From Amaricoccus sp003258405 (GTDB lineage: Bacteria; Pseudomonadota; Alphaproteobacteria; Rhodobacterales; Rhodobacteraceae), in contig NZ_CP171225.1 of assembly GCF_043226085.1 (NCBI RefSeq), positions 1,612,001 to 1,676,000 on the forward strand: a DNA stretch of 64,000 nt. Reading direction: 5' to 3'. A program made the translations under genes and the position numbers. Below the pieces are notes generated by a model, which was not told the DNA's origin, did no database searches, and worked only from the letters and a program-made list of their open reading frames with translations. This document shows, piece after piece, positions 41,367 to 49,931 of this stretch; positions within the stretch are counted from its first letter, which is position 1; every line of letters begins with the position of its first letter.

Positions 41367-41773
41367 AACGGCACCTCCGGCGTCTGCGCCCGGACGATGT
41401 CGGACATGGCCTCGCGGAAACCCTCGACGGCTTCCTCGATCAGGGCGCGGACCTGCGCCTCGGTCAGACCGGCCAGCGGGGTGGCCCAGCCGATCTCGTC
41501 CATCAGCAGCGCCACGCGCTTCATGGTGGCGGTGATCGCGGCGCGCTCTTCCTCGGTCAGGTCAACCATGGCGAAACGCTCCCTGGCCAAGCGCGTCCAG
41601 AAGGACTGGCAGGGCATCGAGCAGAACCAGACCGAAGGCCGGGGCCGCCTCATTCGGTGCGGATCGAACCAGCCAAAACCACGGGTGGGTTGCCGGCAGA
41701 CAGCACAGAGCGTCCCACGCGGATGCCAGAGCCGCCGCCGGTCCTCGGCGTTGATGGATGTGACGGGCATCAT
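41363..41773 (-). CDS. DUF6511 zinc-binding phage protein
   Basis: A 136-aa protein. It has two Cys pairs (LCAVCRQPTRGFGWF and VWFCSMPCQSFW) that could bind zinc, then helices (VDLTEEERAAITATMKRVAL). It matches the DUF6511 family of phage replication regions. It overlaps the nuclease gene by 4 bases. Confidence 0.75.
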   Translation of the reverse strand: MMPVTSINAEDRRRLWHPRGTLCAVCRQPTRGFGWFDPHRMRRPRPSVWFCSMPCQSFWTRLARERFAMVDLTEEERAAITATMKRVALLMDEIGWATPLAGLTEAQVRALIEEAVEGFREAMSDIVRAQTPEVPF

Positions 41774-41776
41774 GGG

Positions 41777-43465
41777 TCATGCCGCCCTCCGCTCGGGTGC
41801 AGCCGCAGCGTCGATCAGCTGCCGGATCGCGCGCTTGTTGAAGCCGAAGGTCATAAGCGCCGAGGCGCGGTAGCGCGTCAGCCCGAAGTCATGTCGACAC
41901 TCGGGCGGCAGATACTGCAGCTGCTTCTCGGTCGGCGGCTGGCGCAGCCAGGAGCGGGTCTTGAAGGCGCTTTCGTCGGTCTCGTGGGTGTTCAGCCAGT
42001 CGTCCGCCTGCGCGAGGCAGACCGTGCGCTCGCCGACGCCGAGCAGATGCGGGCGTTCGCCTTTGGCCCCGCCGATTGCGTACCAGAACCCGTCCAGCCA
42101 GAAGATGCCGCCCCAGGCCGCGAAGCCCGTGGCCATCAGCGCATCGTCCGTGCCGTAGAGGTCGACCCACGCGAAGCTGGACCGCTTCAGCAGGTCGATT
42201 TCCGTCATCATGAAGCCCGACAGCGGCGCGGCACCGCCGCCTTCACCTGTCTCTTCGTCCTCCCGCGGGAACGCCTCGCCGCAGAGCGGGCATTCGGTGG
42301 CGGCAAGCGGGATCTCCGCCTCGCAGGCAGGACAGGTCTTCGTCGGCGCTTCGCCGGTTTCGGTCTTGCCGTCGAGATCGACATCCTGTTCCAGCGTGCC
42401 GTGGATCAGGCTCGAGGTGCCGAAATCCAGCACGACGCAGTCGGTCTTCACGATGCCAGGATGTTCCTCGGGATCAACGGTGCGCAGGCCGCGCCCGACC
42501 ATCTGGATCATGGTGGACTTGTAGGAGCTGGGCCGCAGCAGCACGACGCAGGAGGTGGGCGGATGGTCCCAGCCCTCGGTCAGCACGGCCACGTTAACCA
42601 CGACGCGGATGCTGCCCGCCGCATAGTCGGCGAGGATCGCCTTCCGCGTCTCGGCCGCCAGATCGCCGTGGATCAGCGCGGCGGAAACGCCCGCCGCCCT
42701 GAAGGCGTCGGTGACGTGTTCGGCGTGCGCGACGGTGGAGCAGAACACCACGGTCTGCCGGTCGCCTGCCTTCTCCTTCCAGTGCCGGATCACCTCGTCG
42801 GTGACGGGAGCGCGGTCCATGATGCCCGCCACCTCCGCCATGTCGAAATCCGACATGGTCTTGCGGACCGAGCGCAGCTCGTCCTGGACACCGACATCGA
42901 TGACGAAGGTGCGGGGCGGCACGAGGTGGCCAGAGGCGATGAGCTCGCCCAGCCGGACCTGGTCGGCGACATTATCGAAGACCTCGCGCAGACCCTTTTT
43001 GTCGCCCCGGTTCGGCGTCGCCGTGACCCCGAAGATGCGGGCGTCGGGATTGGCCTCGCGCACCCGGTCGATGATGCGGCGGTAGCTGTCGGCGACGGCA
43101 TGGTGCGCCTCATCCACGACCAGCAGGTCGAGGCGCGGCATGTCGGCGAGGTTCGAGGTCCGCGCCAGCGTCGGCACCATGGCGAAGGCGACCTGGCCGC
43201 CCCAGGATTTCTCCGTGGCGTCGATCACCGAGGTGGCGACGCCCGGCACCACGCGCTGGAACTTGGCGCGGTTCTGCGCCGTCAACTCGTCGCGATGGGC
43301 CAGCACGCAGGCCTTCGCGCCTTCGCCGATCATCTCGCCGGTGACCGCCGAGAGCATGATGGTCTTGCCCGCACCGGTGGGCGCCACGCCCAGCGTGTTG
43401 CCGCGGGAAGCGAGCGCAGCAACGCTGCGCTCGACGAAGGTCTTCTGGCGGGGGCGCAGGCGCAT
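41777..43465 (-). CDS. DEAD/DEAH-box helicase
   Basis: A 562-aa superfamily 2 helicase: Walker A VAPTGAGKTIMLSA (about residues 27-40), DEAH motif LLVVDEAHHAVADS, motif III VTATPNRGDKKG, motif VI MVGRGLRTVDP. After the core, a zinc ribbon CPACEAEIPLAATECPLCGE (about 372-391). It should unwind DNA in phage replication or recombination. Confidence 0.92.
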   Translation of the reverse strand: MRLRPRQKTFVERSVAALASRGNTLGVAPTGAGKTIMLSAVTGEMIGEGAKACVLAHRDELTAQNRAKFQRVVPGVATSVIDATEKSWGGQVAFAMVPTLARTSNLADMPRLDLLVVDEAHHAVADSYRRIIDRVREANPDARIFGVTATPNRGDKKGLREVFDNVADQVRLGELIASGHLVPPRTFVIDVGVQDELRSVRKTMSDFDMAEVAGIMDRAPVTDEVIRHWKEKAGDRQTVVFCSTVAHAEHVTDAFRAAGVSAALIHGDLAAETRKAILADYAAGSIRVVVNVAVLTEGWDHPPTSCVVLLRPSSYKSTMIQMVGRGLRTVDPEEHPGIVKTDCVVLDFGTSSLIHGTLEQDVDLDGKTETGEAPTKTCPACEAEIPLAATECPLCGEAFPREDEETGEGGGAAPLSGFMMTEIDLLKRSSFAWVDLYGTDDALMATGFAAWGGIFWLDGFWYAIGGAKGERPHLLGVGERTVCLAQADDWLNTHETDESAFKTRSWLRQPPTEKQLQYLPPECRHDFGLTRYRASALMTFGFNKRAIRQLIDAAAAPERRAA

Positions 43466-43479
43466 GGCCGGTCTCCCCC

Positions 43480-44103
43480 TTACTGCGCCCAGCTCGGCCG
43501 ACCGGCGGCGCCGGGGGCGGACGCGGGCTGGCTGGGCTGGGTGGCCGTGGTGGGCTGCTGCGGGGCGTGCCCCTGCGCCGGGGCGGCGGTGAACTGCGGC
43601 GCGACCGTGCCCATCAGCGCGGCGTAATCGCGATGATCGGGGGTGACGGCAGCGCGGATCTCGTTCTTGTCCTCGCCGTTGGTGTCGGTGCCGATGTCGA
43701 TGCGTGCGATGAACTCGACGCCGTCGAGATCACCGAACCCGTTGATGCGGCGGCGGGCCTGCGCCTCGGGCGAGTTGTCCTTGTCGGATACGCCGCGCGC
43801 CGAGTTGAGGATTCCGCGGATCAGGCCGCGCCCCATGTTCGCCCAGTCCGGGCCTTTGGGACTGTAAAGGCCGATCAGCGACCAGACCTTCCGCCGGGCA
43901 TAGGGCCCCTCGAGCACCGTGTATTCGGCGTCGAGATAGACGGCGCCGGTGGCGGCGCGGCGCGCCCAGCCGCCGGTCCAGCCCTGCGAGGGGTCATCGA
44001 AGCCGCCCGGGCGGAGCGTCAGGCGCACCTTGGCGAGGGTGCCCTTCGGGATGACGTTGGTGTTGGATTGCGCAGAGTTGAAGTCGTTCCAGGATCCAGA
44101 CAT
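43480..44103 (-). CDS. Phage replication-region protein, possible ssDNA-binding type
   Basis: A 207-aa protein. The core (VIPKGTLAKVRLTLRPGGFD, RKVWSLIGLYSPKGPDWANM, FIARIDIGTDTNGEDKNE) has a beta-rich pattern that recalls DUF669-like or SSB-type phage proteins; the last 45 residues are Gln/Pro/Ala-rich and disordered, as in SSB tails. It lies between the helicase and the Sak4-like gene. The SSB role is inference. Confidence 0.65.
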   Translation of the reverse strand: MSGSWNDFNSAQSNTNVIPKGTLAKVRLTLRPGGFDDPSQGWTGGWARRAATGAVYLDAEYTVLEGPYARRKVWSLIGLYSPKGPDWANMGRGLIRGILNSARGVSDKDNSPEAQARRRINGFGDLDGVEFIARIDIGTDTNGEDKNEIRAAVTPDHRDYAALMGTVAPQFTAAPAQGHAPQQPTTATQPSQPASAPGAAGRPSWAQ

Positions 44104-44120
44104 GACTGGGGTCTCCTCTT

Positions 44121-45011
44121 TCAGGTGTTTTCGGAATGGGTGGGAGCACCGGTGGTCGGCGCGGTCGCGGTCGCAGGCGGGCTGCGATATGCCAGCCGCT
44201 CGGATGCGGGCTTCACGGGTCCGCGGATCTTCGCCATCAGTCGGCCGAGATGCGGCTCCTCGATCAGGTCAAGGCGGCCGGAGCGGTCCTTCGCGGGGAA
44301 GTTCCACGAATTGATCGTCTGGCAGACGAAGGCCCTGTACGGCGTGCCGGACTCGTCCTTGATCTCCGCCATCGTCAGGACTTCATCGACGATGCCCGGC
44401 AGTTCGAGGCCGGTCTTCGAGCCGTCGATCTGCGGCTGGAAAACGCGCCGATTGAAGTCGTCGAGCTTCTCGTCGAGGATCCCGACGAACCAGACGTTCT
44501 TCGCCCGCGTGTGCTGGAGATGGGTGAGCCACGCGACCATCTCGCGGCCGTGCAGGCCGTAGGCGCCGCGGACGTCGGGCTTGCCGGTCTTGTCCGAGAA
44601 CGCCTCGGGCTGGCCGCGGCACCATTGGAAGCAGAGCCGCCCGGCCACGGTGATCGAGTCGATGAAAACGGTCTCGTATTTCCCGATCACCTCCGGATCG
44701 CCGTAGCGCCCGCAGACCTCGTCGAAATGCGCCTGGCTGTAAGGCTGGTCCTCGCGCAGCGCCGGGTTCGGCCCGCCGATGAACACCGCGAAGTCGCGGC
44801 ATTCCTTCCAGGTGCGGGGCCGGACGCTGTCGCCGGACCATCCCTCGATGGCAAGGTCGCCCGCTTCCAGATCGATGAACAACGTAGTGGCGGGGTCGAG
44901 TGTCCAGAGAAGACTGGTCTTGCCGATCCCGGACTTGCCGAAGATCGTACCCTTGATGCCGCGCGGCTCGGCGAGACGCTGATCGGCCGAAATGATCGGG
45001 AGAGCCATCAT
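44121..45011 (-). CDS. Sak4-like RecA-fold ATPase (AAA_24)
   Basis: A 296-aa ATPase: Walker A IFGKSGIGKTSLLWTL (about residues 23-38), FIDLEAGDLAIEGW, Walker B YETVFIDSITVAGRLCF. This is the Sak4-type phage single-strand annealing or recombination ATPase pattern. A Thr/Pro/Ala-rich tail ends it. ATGA overlap with the upstream gene. Confidence 0.87.
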   Translation of the reverse strand: MMALPIISADQRLAEPRGIKGTIFGKSGIGKTSLLWTLDPATTLFIDLEAGDLAIEGWSGDSVRPRTWKECRDFAVFIGGPNPALREDQPYSQAHFDEVCGRYGDPEVIGKYETVFIDSITVAGRLCFQWCRGQPEAFSDKTGKPDVRGAYGLHGREMVAWLTHLQHTRAKNVWFVGILDEKLDDFNRRVFQPQIDGSKTGLELPGIVDEVLTMAEIKDESGTPYRAFVCQTINSWNFPAKDRSGRLDLIEEPHLGRLMAKIRGPVKPASERLAYRSPPATATAPTTGAPTHSENT

Positions 45012-45304
45012 TTGCCTCCCTTCGCCGCGATCAGGGCATCGATCGCGATGTCCGCACCCAGCGCGCCGGCCTTGCGCCCCTCGTCGTGAAGGGTGCGCAC
45101 GGCGTCGATCTCGCGGTAGAGCGCCGACGCCCGCTCGTTCAGCCCGATGAGGGCGAACGCCAGGTCGTCGATCGACGCCGTCCCGACCGGCTTGAGGGTA
45201 TCGTCGCGACGTTCGCCAAGGGCCGGCACCCGGATCGTCTCGGGTAGCTTGTCCAGCCCGTAATGCCGCTCGCGGAGCACCGCGAGTTTCTTCGTGATGC
45301 TCAT
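45008..45304 (-). CDS. Small hypothetical phage protein (98 aa)
   Basis: A 98-aa helical protein (SITKKLAVLRERHYGLDKLP, IDDLAFALIGLNERASALYR). It overlaps both neighbours by 4 bases (ATGA). No known function; perhaps part of the recombination module. Confidence 0.7.
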   Translation of the reverse strand: MSITKKLAVLRERHYGLDKLPETIRVPALGERRDDTLKPVGTASIDDLAFALIGLNERASALYREIDAVRTLHDEGRKAGALGADIAIDALIAAKGGK

Positions 45305-45789
45305 GACGTCACCTCGTTGGTCAGGGAAAGGCGGAAGCTGGGCCTGCCGGTGCGGACGGTGCGCGCGTCCTCGAAGGCAGAGCGGATGCGGCTCGGCCAG
45401 GCCGCGAACTTGCGTTCGGGCACCTTGATCGCGACGTCGACGTATTCGGCGGGGTCGTCGCCCTCGGCCCGGATGCGATCGACAAGGGCGGCGAGTTTGT
45501 CCTGGTCCCAGTCCACCCGCTTCGGCAGGTCGGCGATCACGGTGACCGTGCCATCGTCGAGGCGGATCGTGCCGGTGTCCTTGCCGGCGGCCTGGCGTGC
45601 CGCGTGGGCACGATCGACGTACTTGAGCGCGACGGCACCATCGACCCAGTCGCAGATCGTCTTGGCGCGACGCAGGGCATCGGCGGCCTCGTCCTGCAGG
45701 AGGGCGAGTTGCTCAGCGGGCATAGCGGCGATATCGCCGACGGCCATGTGCCGGAGCTCATCGAGCGAGATGCGGTTGGAAATCGTCAT
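45301..45789 (-). CDS. Hypothetical phage protein (162 aa)
   Basis: A 162-aa protein (ISLDELRHMAVGDIAAMPAE, DWVDGAVALKYVDRAHAARQ, DLPKRVDWDQDKLAALVDRI, EYVDVAIKVPERKF). Similar proteins occur beside Sak4-like genes in phages of Rhodobacterales. An AGGGGG precedes the ATG at 45789; a much longer upstream frame would overlap the HTH gene. Function unknown. Confidence 0.75.
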   Translation of the reverse strand: MTISNRISLDELRHMAVGDIAAMPAEQLALLQDEAADALRRAKTICDWVDGAVALKYVDRAHAARQAAGKDTGTIRLDDGTVTVIADLPKRVDWDQDKLAALVDRIRAEGDDPAEYVDVAIKVPERKFAAWPSRIRSAFEDARTVRTGRPSFRLSLTNEVTS

Positions 45790-45799
45790 CACCGCCCCC

Positions 45800-46009
45800 T
45801 CACGCCGCAGGCTTGGCAGGGGTGTCGGCGGTGCTCGCGCGGATCTGCTCGCGCTCGTACTCCTCGACGTCTTCGAGGCGGTACACGACCCGACCGCCGA
45901 GTTTGACGAAGCGCGGGCCTTCGCCCGTCCAGCGCCACCGCTCAAGCGTGCGGTGGCTGATGTTCCAGCGCGCAGCCAGGTCGATCTGGTTGAGATGTTT
46001 CGTAGCCAT
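45800..46009 (-). CDS. MerR/excisionase-type helix-turn-helix protein
   Basis: A 69-aa DNA-binding protein (HLNQIDLAARWNISHRTLER, WRWTGEGPRFVKLGGRVVYR, LEDVEEYEREQ). It starts the replication operon after a terminator, and four imperfect 12-base repeats lie just upstream, so it may regulate that operon. It could also act as an excisionase for the serine recombinase. Confidence 0.87.
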   Translation of the reverse strand: MATKHLNQIDLAARWNISHRTLERWRWTGEGPRFVKLGGRVVYRLEDVEEYEREQIRASTADTPAKPAA

Positions 46010-46063
46010 CTGTGTCTCCTTGGGTTCTTGTCGAAAACCTGCGGAGAGGATGGCTACCGGGCG

Positions 46064-46109
46064 GGTAGGAGCCGGGGAGGAGCCAGGTAGGGCTCAAGGT
46101 AGGATTCGG
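46064..46109. repeat. Four imperfect tandem 12-bp repeats upstream of an HTH gene
   Basis: Units GGTAGGAGCCGG (46064-46075), GGAGGAGCCA (46076-46085), GGTAGGGCTCAA (46086-46097) and GGTAGGATTCGG (46098-46109) follow head to tail, iteron-like, between a terminator and the HTH start. They could be protein-binding sites. Confidence 0.6.
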
Positions 46110-46128
46110 AAAAACCGGCTCAGAAATG

Positions 46129-46152
46129 AAAAAAGCCGCCCCATCGGGCGGC
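46129..46152 (-). terminator. Rho-independent terminator after the 46177-48538 gene group
   Basis: On the - strand a perfect 7-bp stem GCCGCCC/GGGCGGC with a 4-base loop is followed by six T. It lies 25 bases after the stop of the 312-aa gene, so it ends transcription of the first leftward genes before the replication operon. Confidence 0.85.
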
Positions 46153-46176
46153 CTTGCAGTTGAGAGATTCAGCGCA

Positions 46177-47115
46177 TCAGAGGAACAACCAACAGCGGCC
46201 ATTCTCCTCTCTGATGAAATCACGCCATTCAGCTCTCCCGGAGAAAGCCTTCGCCAGCGTGTTGACGCTGGTGCTGTATCCGGCGCTCTCCAGAACCTCG
46301 GCGGTCAGAAGTTCCGGATGGCCGGATTTCCAAGCATCATACAATTGCCGGATGATTGCGCGCTGTTTCGATCCAGAGAATGCATGCCGTGTTCCGCGAA
46401 CTGTGAGGGACGCGCCGTCGGCCGCCATGGTGATCAGGTCGTCGTTCAGCTGTGAGCCTGCCGCAACACGGGCAGCCAATAGGTCGGGAACGACAGCATG
46501 ACCGTTGTGATCGGCGACATCTCGAACGGCGATCAGCGTATGACCGAGGTGCACGTCAGTCGGCAGGCGATTCCCAGGCGTGAAGCTCAGGACGATTCGC
46601 AAGCCGGGCGCCGGACGCTTGCGGGCAGTATCGATGAAACTTTTCCAAATCCCTGGTTCGCAGAGCCGACGGCCAATCCAGACGGATGTACGTTTGCTGC
46701 GTCCTGGAAGTCGCGCGTCGCCGACCTCCCACAGATGGTCGGGCACGAGTTCGACTGGGCCGGTTCGCGGCGACAGATCCAGCCGCTCCAGCAGCTGTTC
46801 GAGCAACGTGTTGAAGTTGACACGGTACGTCGCCAACTGATCACCGGGGACATTCACCCAACCCGCTGACGGGCTGAAATACCCATATGCCCGATGTTCA
46901 GATGACCAAGTCAGATTTACGGGCTCGTCTTCATGGTCGACGAGTGAAACAGCCGCCCGCGAGTGATCTTTCGGCTGAAGGATCCCTGCCGCCTTCAGCG
47001 CTGGCGCGACGCGCCCATAGTAGCCGTCGAGGACCGAGCCGCTGATGACCGCATCCGGCGTCTCGATCACAGACAGCAGCAGGTCTGCCGCCTTTCGATC
47101 AATCGACGACGGCAC
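46177..47115 (-). CDS. Unrecognised 312-aa phage early protein
   Basis: A 312-aa protein I do not recognise. It starts PSSIDRKAADLLLSVIETPD, has a winged-helix-like stretch (GYYGRVAPALKAAGILQ), then RTSVWIGRRLCEPGIWKSFI and PGLRIVLSFTPGNRLP, a beta-rich middle, and a C-terminal helical region with AIIRQLYDAWKSGHPELLTA that could be another winged helix. It overlaps the preceding gene by 17 bases and ends at a strong terminator. The two are translated together and may form one system. Confidence 0.7.
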   Translation of the reverse strand: MPSSIDRKAADLLLSVIETPDAVISGSVLDGYYGRVAPALKAAGILQPKDHSRAAVSLVDHEDEPVNLTWSSEHRAYGYFSPSAGWVNVPGDQLATYRVNFNTLLEQLLERLDLSPRTGPVELVPDHLWEVGDARLPGRSKRTSVWIGRRLCEPGIWKSFIDTARKRPAPGLRIVLSFTPGNRLPTDVHLGHTLIAVRDVADHNGHAVVPDLLAARVAAGSQLNDDLITMAADGASLTVRGTRHAFSGSKQRAIIRQLYDAWKSGHPELLTAEVLESAGYSTSVNTLAKAFSGRAEWRDFIREENGRCWLFL

Positions 47116-48286
47116 TATCTGCCCCGGAAAGAATGCCCCAACGGCGCAGGTACTTTTCGCCGATCAGCTGCTCCTCCTCGGTCTGGTCCTTGAGATTGCA
47201 GCCATGCGGCATGGTGATCGTCAGCGGCAGCGTCCGGCCCCGCTTCGCGTCACCCTTGGGGTGGAATTTGATGGTCAGCTTCGCCTGCGTCGCGATCCAT
47301 CCGCCGGCTAGTGGATCGTTGGCGCCGAACCGCTCTGCCGACATGCTCCAGATGGTGCGGTCGGCTTTCCGAAGGCATTCGAGGGTGGCGCGTTCGGCGT
47401 TATTGTCGATGGGCATCAAACGCAGCTGCTTGACCTCGACGGATTCGATCCCGTCCTCCGGCTCTGTCGGGAAGGCAAAGGGGTGCAGGAGAACATCCAG
47501 ATCGTAATTCCGGAACGGCACCTTTTCACTCTGGAATTCAATCCCGAGCAGGTCCCGCGCCATGAAGCGCACCATCTCCTCGCGGCTTTCACGGTCATTG
47601 GCCACGACCTCGATGACGCCGGTTGCCGGCTCGTAGGTCATCGCTGCCTCGAACACTGGGCGGCGGGCGCGACGGACGAGCGCGCCGCCATCGTCGAACG
47701 CTAGGAAGTCGTCCAGCAGCCCCTCGCGGTAGATTGCGATCTGCACCAGCTCGCAATCCTCGCCGTCAAAGGTCGGCCGGTAGCGCCCGAAAATGTCGAT
47801 GTGGATATTGTTGGAAGCGAACCGCTCGCGCAGCGCCGCCTTGAAGGAATCGAGGGATGCCTCGTCGCGGCGCAGGTCAAGGTGCGGCTCACCGATGAAC
47901 CCGTCCCAACTCCGGCCGCGCCGCCGCTCGTCGGTGTAGCGGACCTCTTCGGCGTGACGGAACCGAATCGGCTCGTTCAGGAACATCCAGAGCGAGCGGG
48001 CGTGACCATTCGCGAGTTCGTCGAGACCCGTGCGGTCATAGACGACACTATAGAGTGCAGTCTGCCCGGCATCGTCGGCGAGAGCTCCAACACGGTCGGC
48101 ATCATTGACGATGCGCGCGCGGGCTTCGTCGTCCATCTCGTCGACGGCGCAGAGCGTGACGCGAACCACCTCCGGCTCAGGCGCCTCCCAATCGACCTCG
48201 GTCGGAAGCTCAATGCCGGTATGGTGGAAATAGGCCTGCAGCGACGAAGCAGGCATGTTGCGGATGAAACTCGTCACTGAGGCCAT
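47099..48286 (-). CDS. Unrecognised 395-aa phage early protein
   Basis: A 395-aa protein I do not recognise. It is acidic, with a start VTSFIRNMPASSLQAYFHHT, a middle with repeated FxxYRPTFDGEDCELVQI and AIYREGLLDDFLAFDDGGAL patterns, then REEMVRFMARDLLGIEF and LTIKFHPKGDAKRGRTLPLT near the end. The sequence looks like a mixed alpha/beta protein and carries no motif I can name. It is the second gene of the leftward early transcript, after DUF2188 and before the 312-aa gene. Confidence 0.7.
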   Translation of the reverse strand: MASVTSFIRNMPASSLQAYFHHTGIELPTEVDWEAPEPEVVRVTLCAVDEMDDEARARIVNDADRVGALADDAGQTALYSVVYDRTGLDELANGHARSLWMFLNEPIRFRHAEEVRYTDERRRGRSWDGFIGEPHLDLRRDEASLDSFKAALRERFASNNIHIDIFGRYRPTFDGEDCELVQIAIYREGLLDDFLAFDDGGALVRRARRPVFEAAMTYEPATGVIEVVANDRESREEMVRFMARDLLGIEFQSEKVPFRNYDLDVLLHPFAFPTEPEDGIESVEVKQLRLMPIDNNAERATLECLRKADRTIWSMSAERFGANDPLAGGWIATQAKLTIKFHPKGDAKRGRTLPLTITMPHGCNLKDQTEEEQLIGEKYLRRWGILSGADSAVVD

Positions 48287-48298
48287 GATCGGTGCTCC

Positions 48299-48538
48299 TT
48301 AGCCCTTGATGGTGCGCGGGTCGTTCCCGTGCGAATCGGACTGGCCGATACGGCCATCCTGGTTGTGGATCTTGAACTCCGTCCCGGCGTTGCGGCTCAT
48401 CTCCCTCCCGCGGTCGATCGCCTCCCGTTTCGTGTCGAAATGCCCGCTAGCGCGGTCGGCCCCGCCGCGGCGAACGTCCCAACCGCCGCCGGAATTGGGA
48501 ACTACGTGATGGGTTCCTGACCCTTTGCCTTTTGCCAT
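48299..48538 (-). CDS. DUF2188 small protein
   Basis: A 79-aa protein matching DUF2188 (HHVVPNSGGGWDVRRGGADR, FDTKREAIDRGREMSR, FKIHNQDGRIGQSDSHGNDP). DUF2188 proteins are small and of unknown function. It is the first gene after the leftward promoter and the operator. Confidence 0.88.
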   Translation of the reverse strand: MAKGKGSGTHHVVPNSGGGWDVRRGGADRASGHFDTKREAIDRGREMSRNAGTEFKIHNQDGRIGQSDSHGNDPRTIKG

Positions 48539-48571
48539 GACGGCCTCCTGTCTTGTAAAAGCGCTAACTAC

Positions 48572-48589
48572 AGTTCGTTCTTGCGAACT
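48572..48589. promoter_or_regulatory. Inverted-repeat operator (AGTTCG-6-CGAACT)
   Basis: A perfect 6-bp inverted repeat with a 6-base spacer lies 8 bases downstream of the -10 box of the leftward promoter, where a bound repressor would block transcription. A second repeat (CAACGA-2-TCGTTG) lies at 48645-48658, near the XRE gene start. Confidence 0.6.
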
Positions 48590-48597
48590 TCTGCGGA

Positions 48598-48626
48598 AGA
48601 TAGGGATTGCGCGTATGGCGTGTCAA
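48598..48626 (-). promoter_or_regulatory. Leftward sigma70-type early promoter
   Basis: Perfect -35 TTGACA (complement of 48621-48626), 17-base spacer and CTATCT (complement of 48598-48603) as -10. It would drive DUF2188 and the two early genes and is bracketed by the two inverted repeats. Confidence 0.65.
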
Positions 48627-48644
48627 GCACTAGATGTATCGCGA

Positions 48645-48658
48645 CAACGAACTCGTTG
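48645..48658. promoter_or_regulatory. Second inverted repeat (CAACGA-2-TCGTTG)
   Basis: A perfect 6-bp inverted repeat that shares CGAAC-type core bases with the first operator. It lies between the leftward promoter and the GTG start of the XRE gene and could serve autoregulation. Confidence 0.5.
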
Positions 48659-48676
48659 AAAAACAGGAGGACACCG

Positions 48677-49000
48677 GTGCCAACACCATTGGGAGAGCGC
48701 GTTCGAGAGCTCAGACTGAAGCGAGGTCTGACCTTGGAAGCGCTGGCCGAGCGGGTCGGATCGAGCAAGAGCTACATGTGGGAGATCGAGAACAAGGAGG
48801 TTACGCGGCCATCTGCGGAGAAACTGCAGCAGATCGCCTTGGCTCTGGAAACGACCACTGACTATCTGCTCACCACTGAAGCCGTCACTGAGGCCGATGC
48901 CGACGACACGGCCTTCTTTCGCAAGTATCAGAGGATGAACCCCAAGGGGAAAGAGCGACTTCGAGAGATGCTGAGGATCCTGGACGACGAGGATGAATGA
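48677..49000 (+). CDS. XRE-family repressor
   Basis: A 107-aa protein with a lambda-repressor-like HTH: LGERVRELRLKRGLTLEALA, ERVGSSKSYMWEIENKEVTR. A helical C-terminal tail (YQRMNPKGKERLREMLRILD) follows. AGGAGG lies six bases before the GTG at 48677, so this start is firm. It faces the leftward promoter and is translationally coupled to the ImmA/IrrE gene (ATGA). Confidence 0.93.
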   Translation: MPTPLGERVRELRLKRGLTLEALAERVGSSKSYMWEIENKEVTRPSAEKLQQIALALETTTDYLLTTEAVTEADADDTAFFRKYQRMNPKGKERLREMLRILDDEDE

Positions 49001-49929
49001 CCGATAGAGCCCGAAAAACGCCCCGGCGGGCTGCCAACGATCTGACGGTTCTACTCCGAACCGTGTTGGGGGAGGACCGATTCCCGGTGGACGTCGAAGC
49101 GCTGGCGTTCGAGGTCTCGCGCAATCATGAAGATCCGATCACGGCCGTAAAGGGTGTCGAGATAGACGGCTTCGAGGGCATGCTGCGCGCGCGGCGCAAG
49201 AAGCCCGGTTGGCAGATTCTCTACAATACGCAGCCGCGTTACCGCGGGCGCGAGCGTTTTACGTTGGCTCACGAGTTCGGGCACTACCTGCTGCATCGGC
49301 GCCCGCTCACCGCCGACCACTACCGTGATGGCGAGCTGTCCGACGACTACGATTTCGAGTGCCTTCCGCTCCAATCCAACGACTGGAAGGACGCCGAGAG
49401 GGAGCGCGAGGAAGAGGCCGACACGTTCGCCTCCTTCCTGTTGATGCCCATCGACGACTACCGCAACCAGATTGGCGGCCAGGAAATGACGCGCGATCTC
49501 CTCGGCCACGTCACGGATCGATATGGGGTTTCGCTTCTCGCCGCAACGCGCAAGTGGATCGAGTTCACCGACACCCGGGCGGCCATGGTGGTAGCGCGTG
49601 ACGGTTTCGCCCTCTGGGGCCGGGCCAGCACGAGCGCTTACAAAAGTGGCGTGTTCATCCGTTCCGGCATGCCGATCCCGGATGGTTCGGTGATGGCGAT
49701 GGGTCCCACCTCGCAGCACTCCGGCTCACAGCGACCTACCACGCTGCCTGATGGCATCTGGTCATTCAGCCGGGGCTCGGAGCCCGTCCGCGAACTCGCT
49801 TTCTTTTCTGACCGCCTTGGCATTTCGGTTTCTCTTTTGCAGTTCGACGGTCGCGGTGGAGGAGCGGACACCGAAGAGGAGGAGCCGTGGGACAGCTATG
49901 ACCAGTTCATTGCTGGCGTCAGAGAATAA
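48997..49929 (+). CDS. ImmA/IrrE-family metallopeptidase
   Basis: A 310-aa zinc protease: HEFGHYLLH (HExxH, about residues 89-97) and a downstream Glu in EREEEADTFASFLLMP (about 144-159), the ImmA/IrrE pattern. Such proteases cleave the XRE repressor with which they are coupled and so relieve repression of prophage or ICE genes. A C-terminal beta-rich part (about 195-310) may sense a signal. Confidence 0.93.
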   Translation: MTDRARKTPRRAANDLTVLLRTVLGEDRFPVDVEALAFEVSRNHEDPITAVKGVEIDGFEGMLRARRKKPGWQILYNTQPRYRGRERFTLAHEFGHYLLHRRPLTADHYRDGELSDDYDFECLPLQSNDWKDAEREREEEADTFASFLLMPIDDYRNQIGGQEMTRDLLGHVTDRYGVSLLAATRKWIEFTDTRAAMVVARDGFALWGRASTSAYKSGVFIRSGMPIPDGSVMAMGPTSQHSGSQRPTTLPDGIWSFSRGSEPVRELAFFSDRLGISVSLLQFDGRGGGADTEEEEPWDSYDQFIAGVRE

Positions 49930-49931
49930 CG

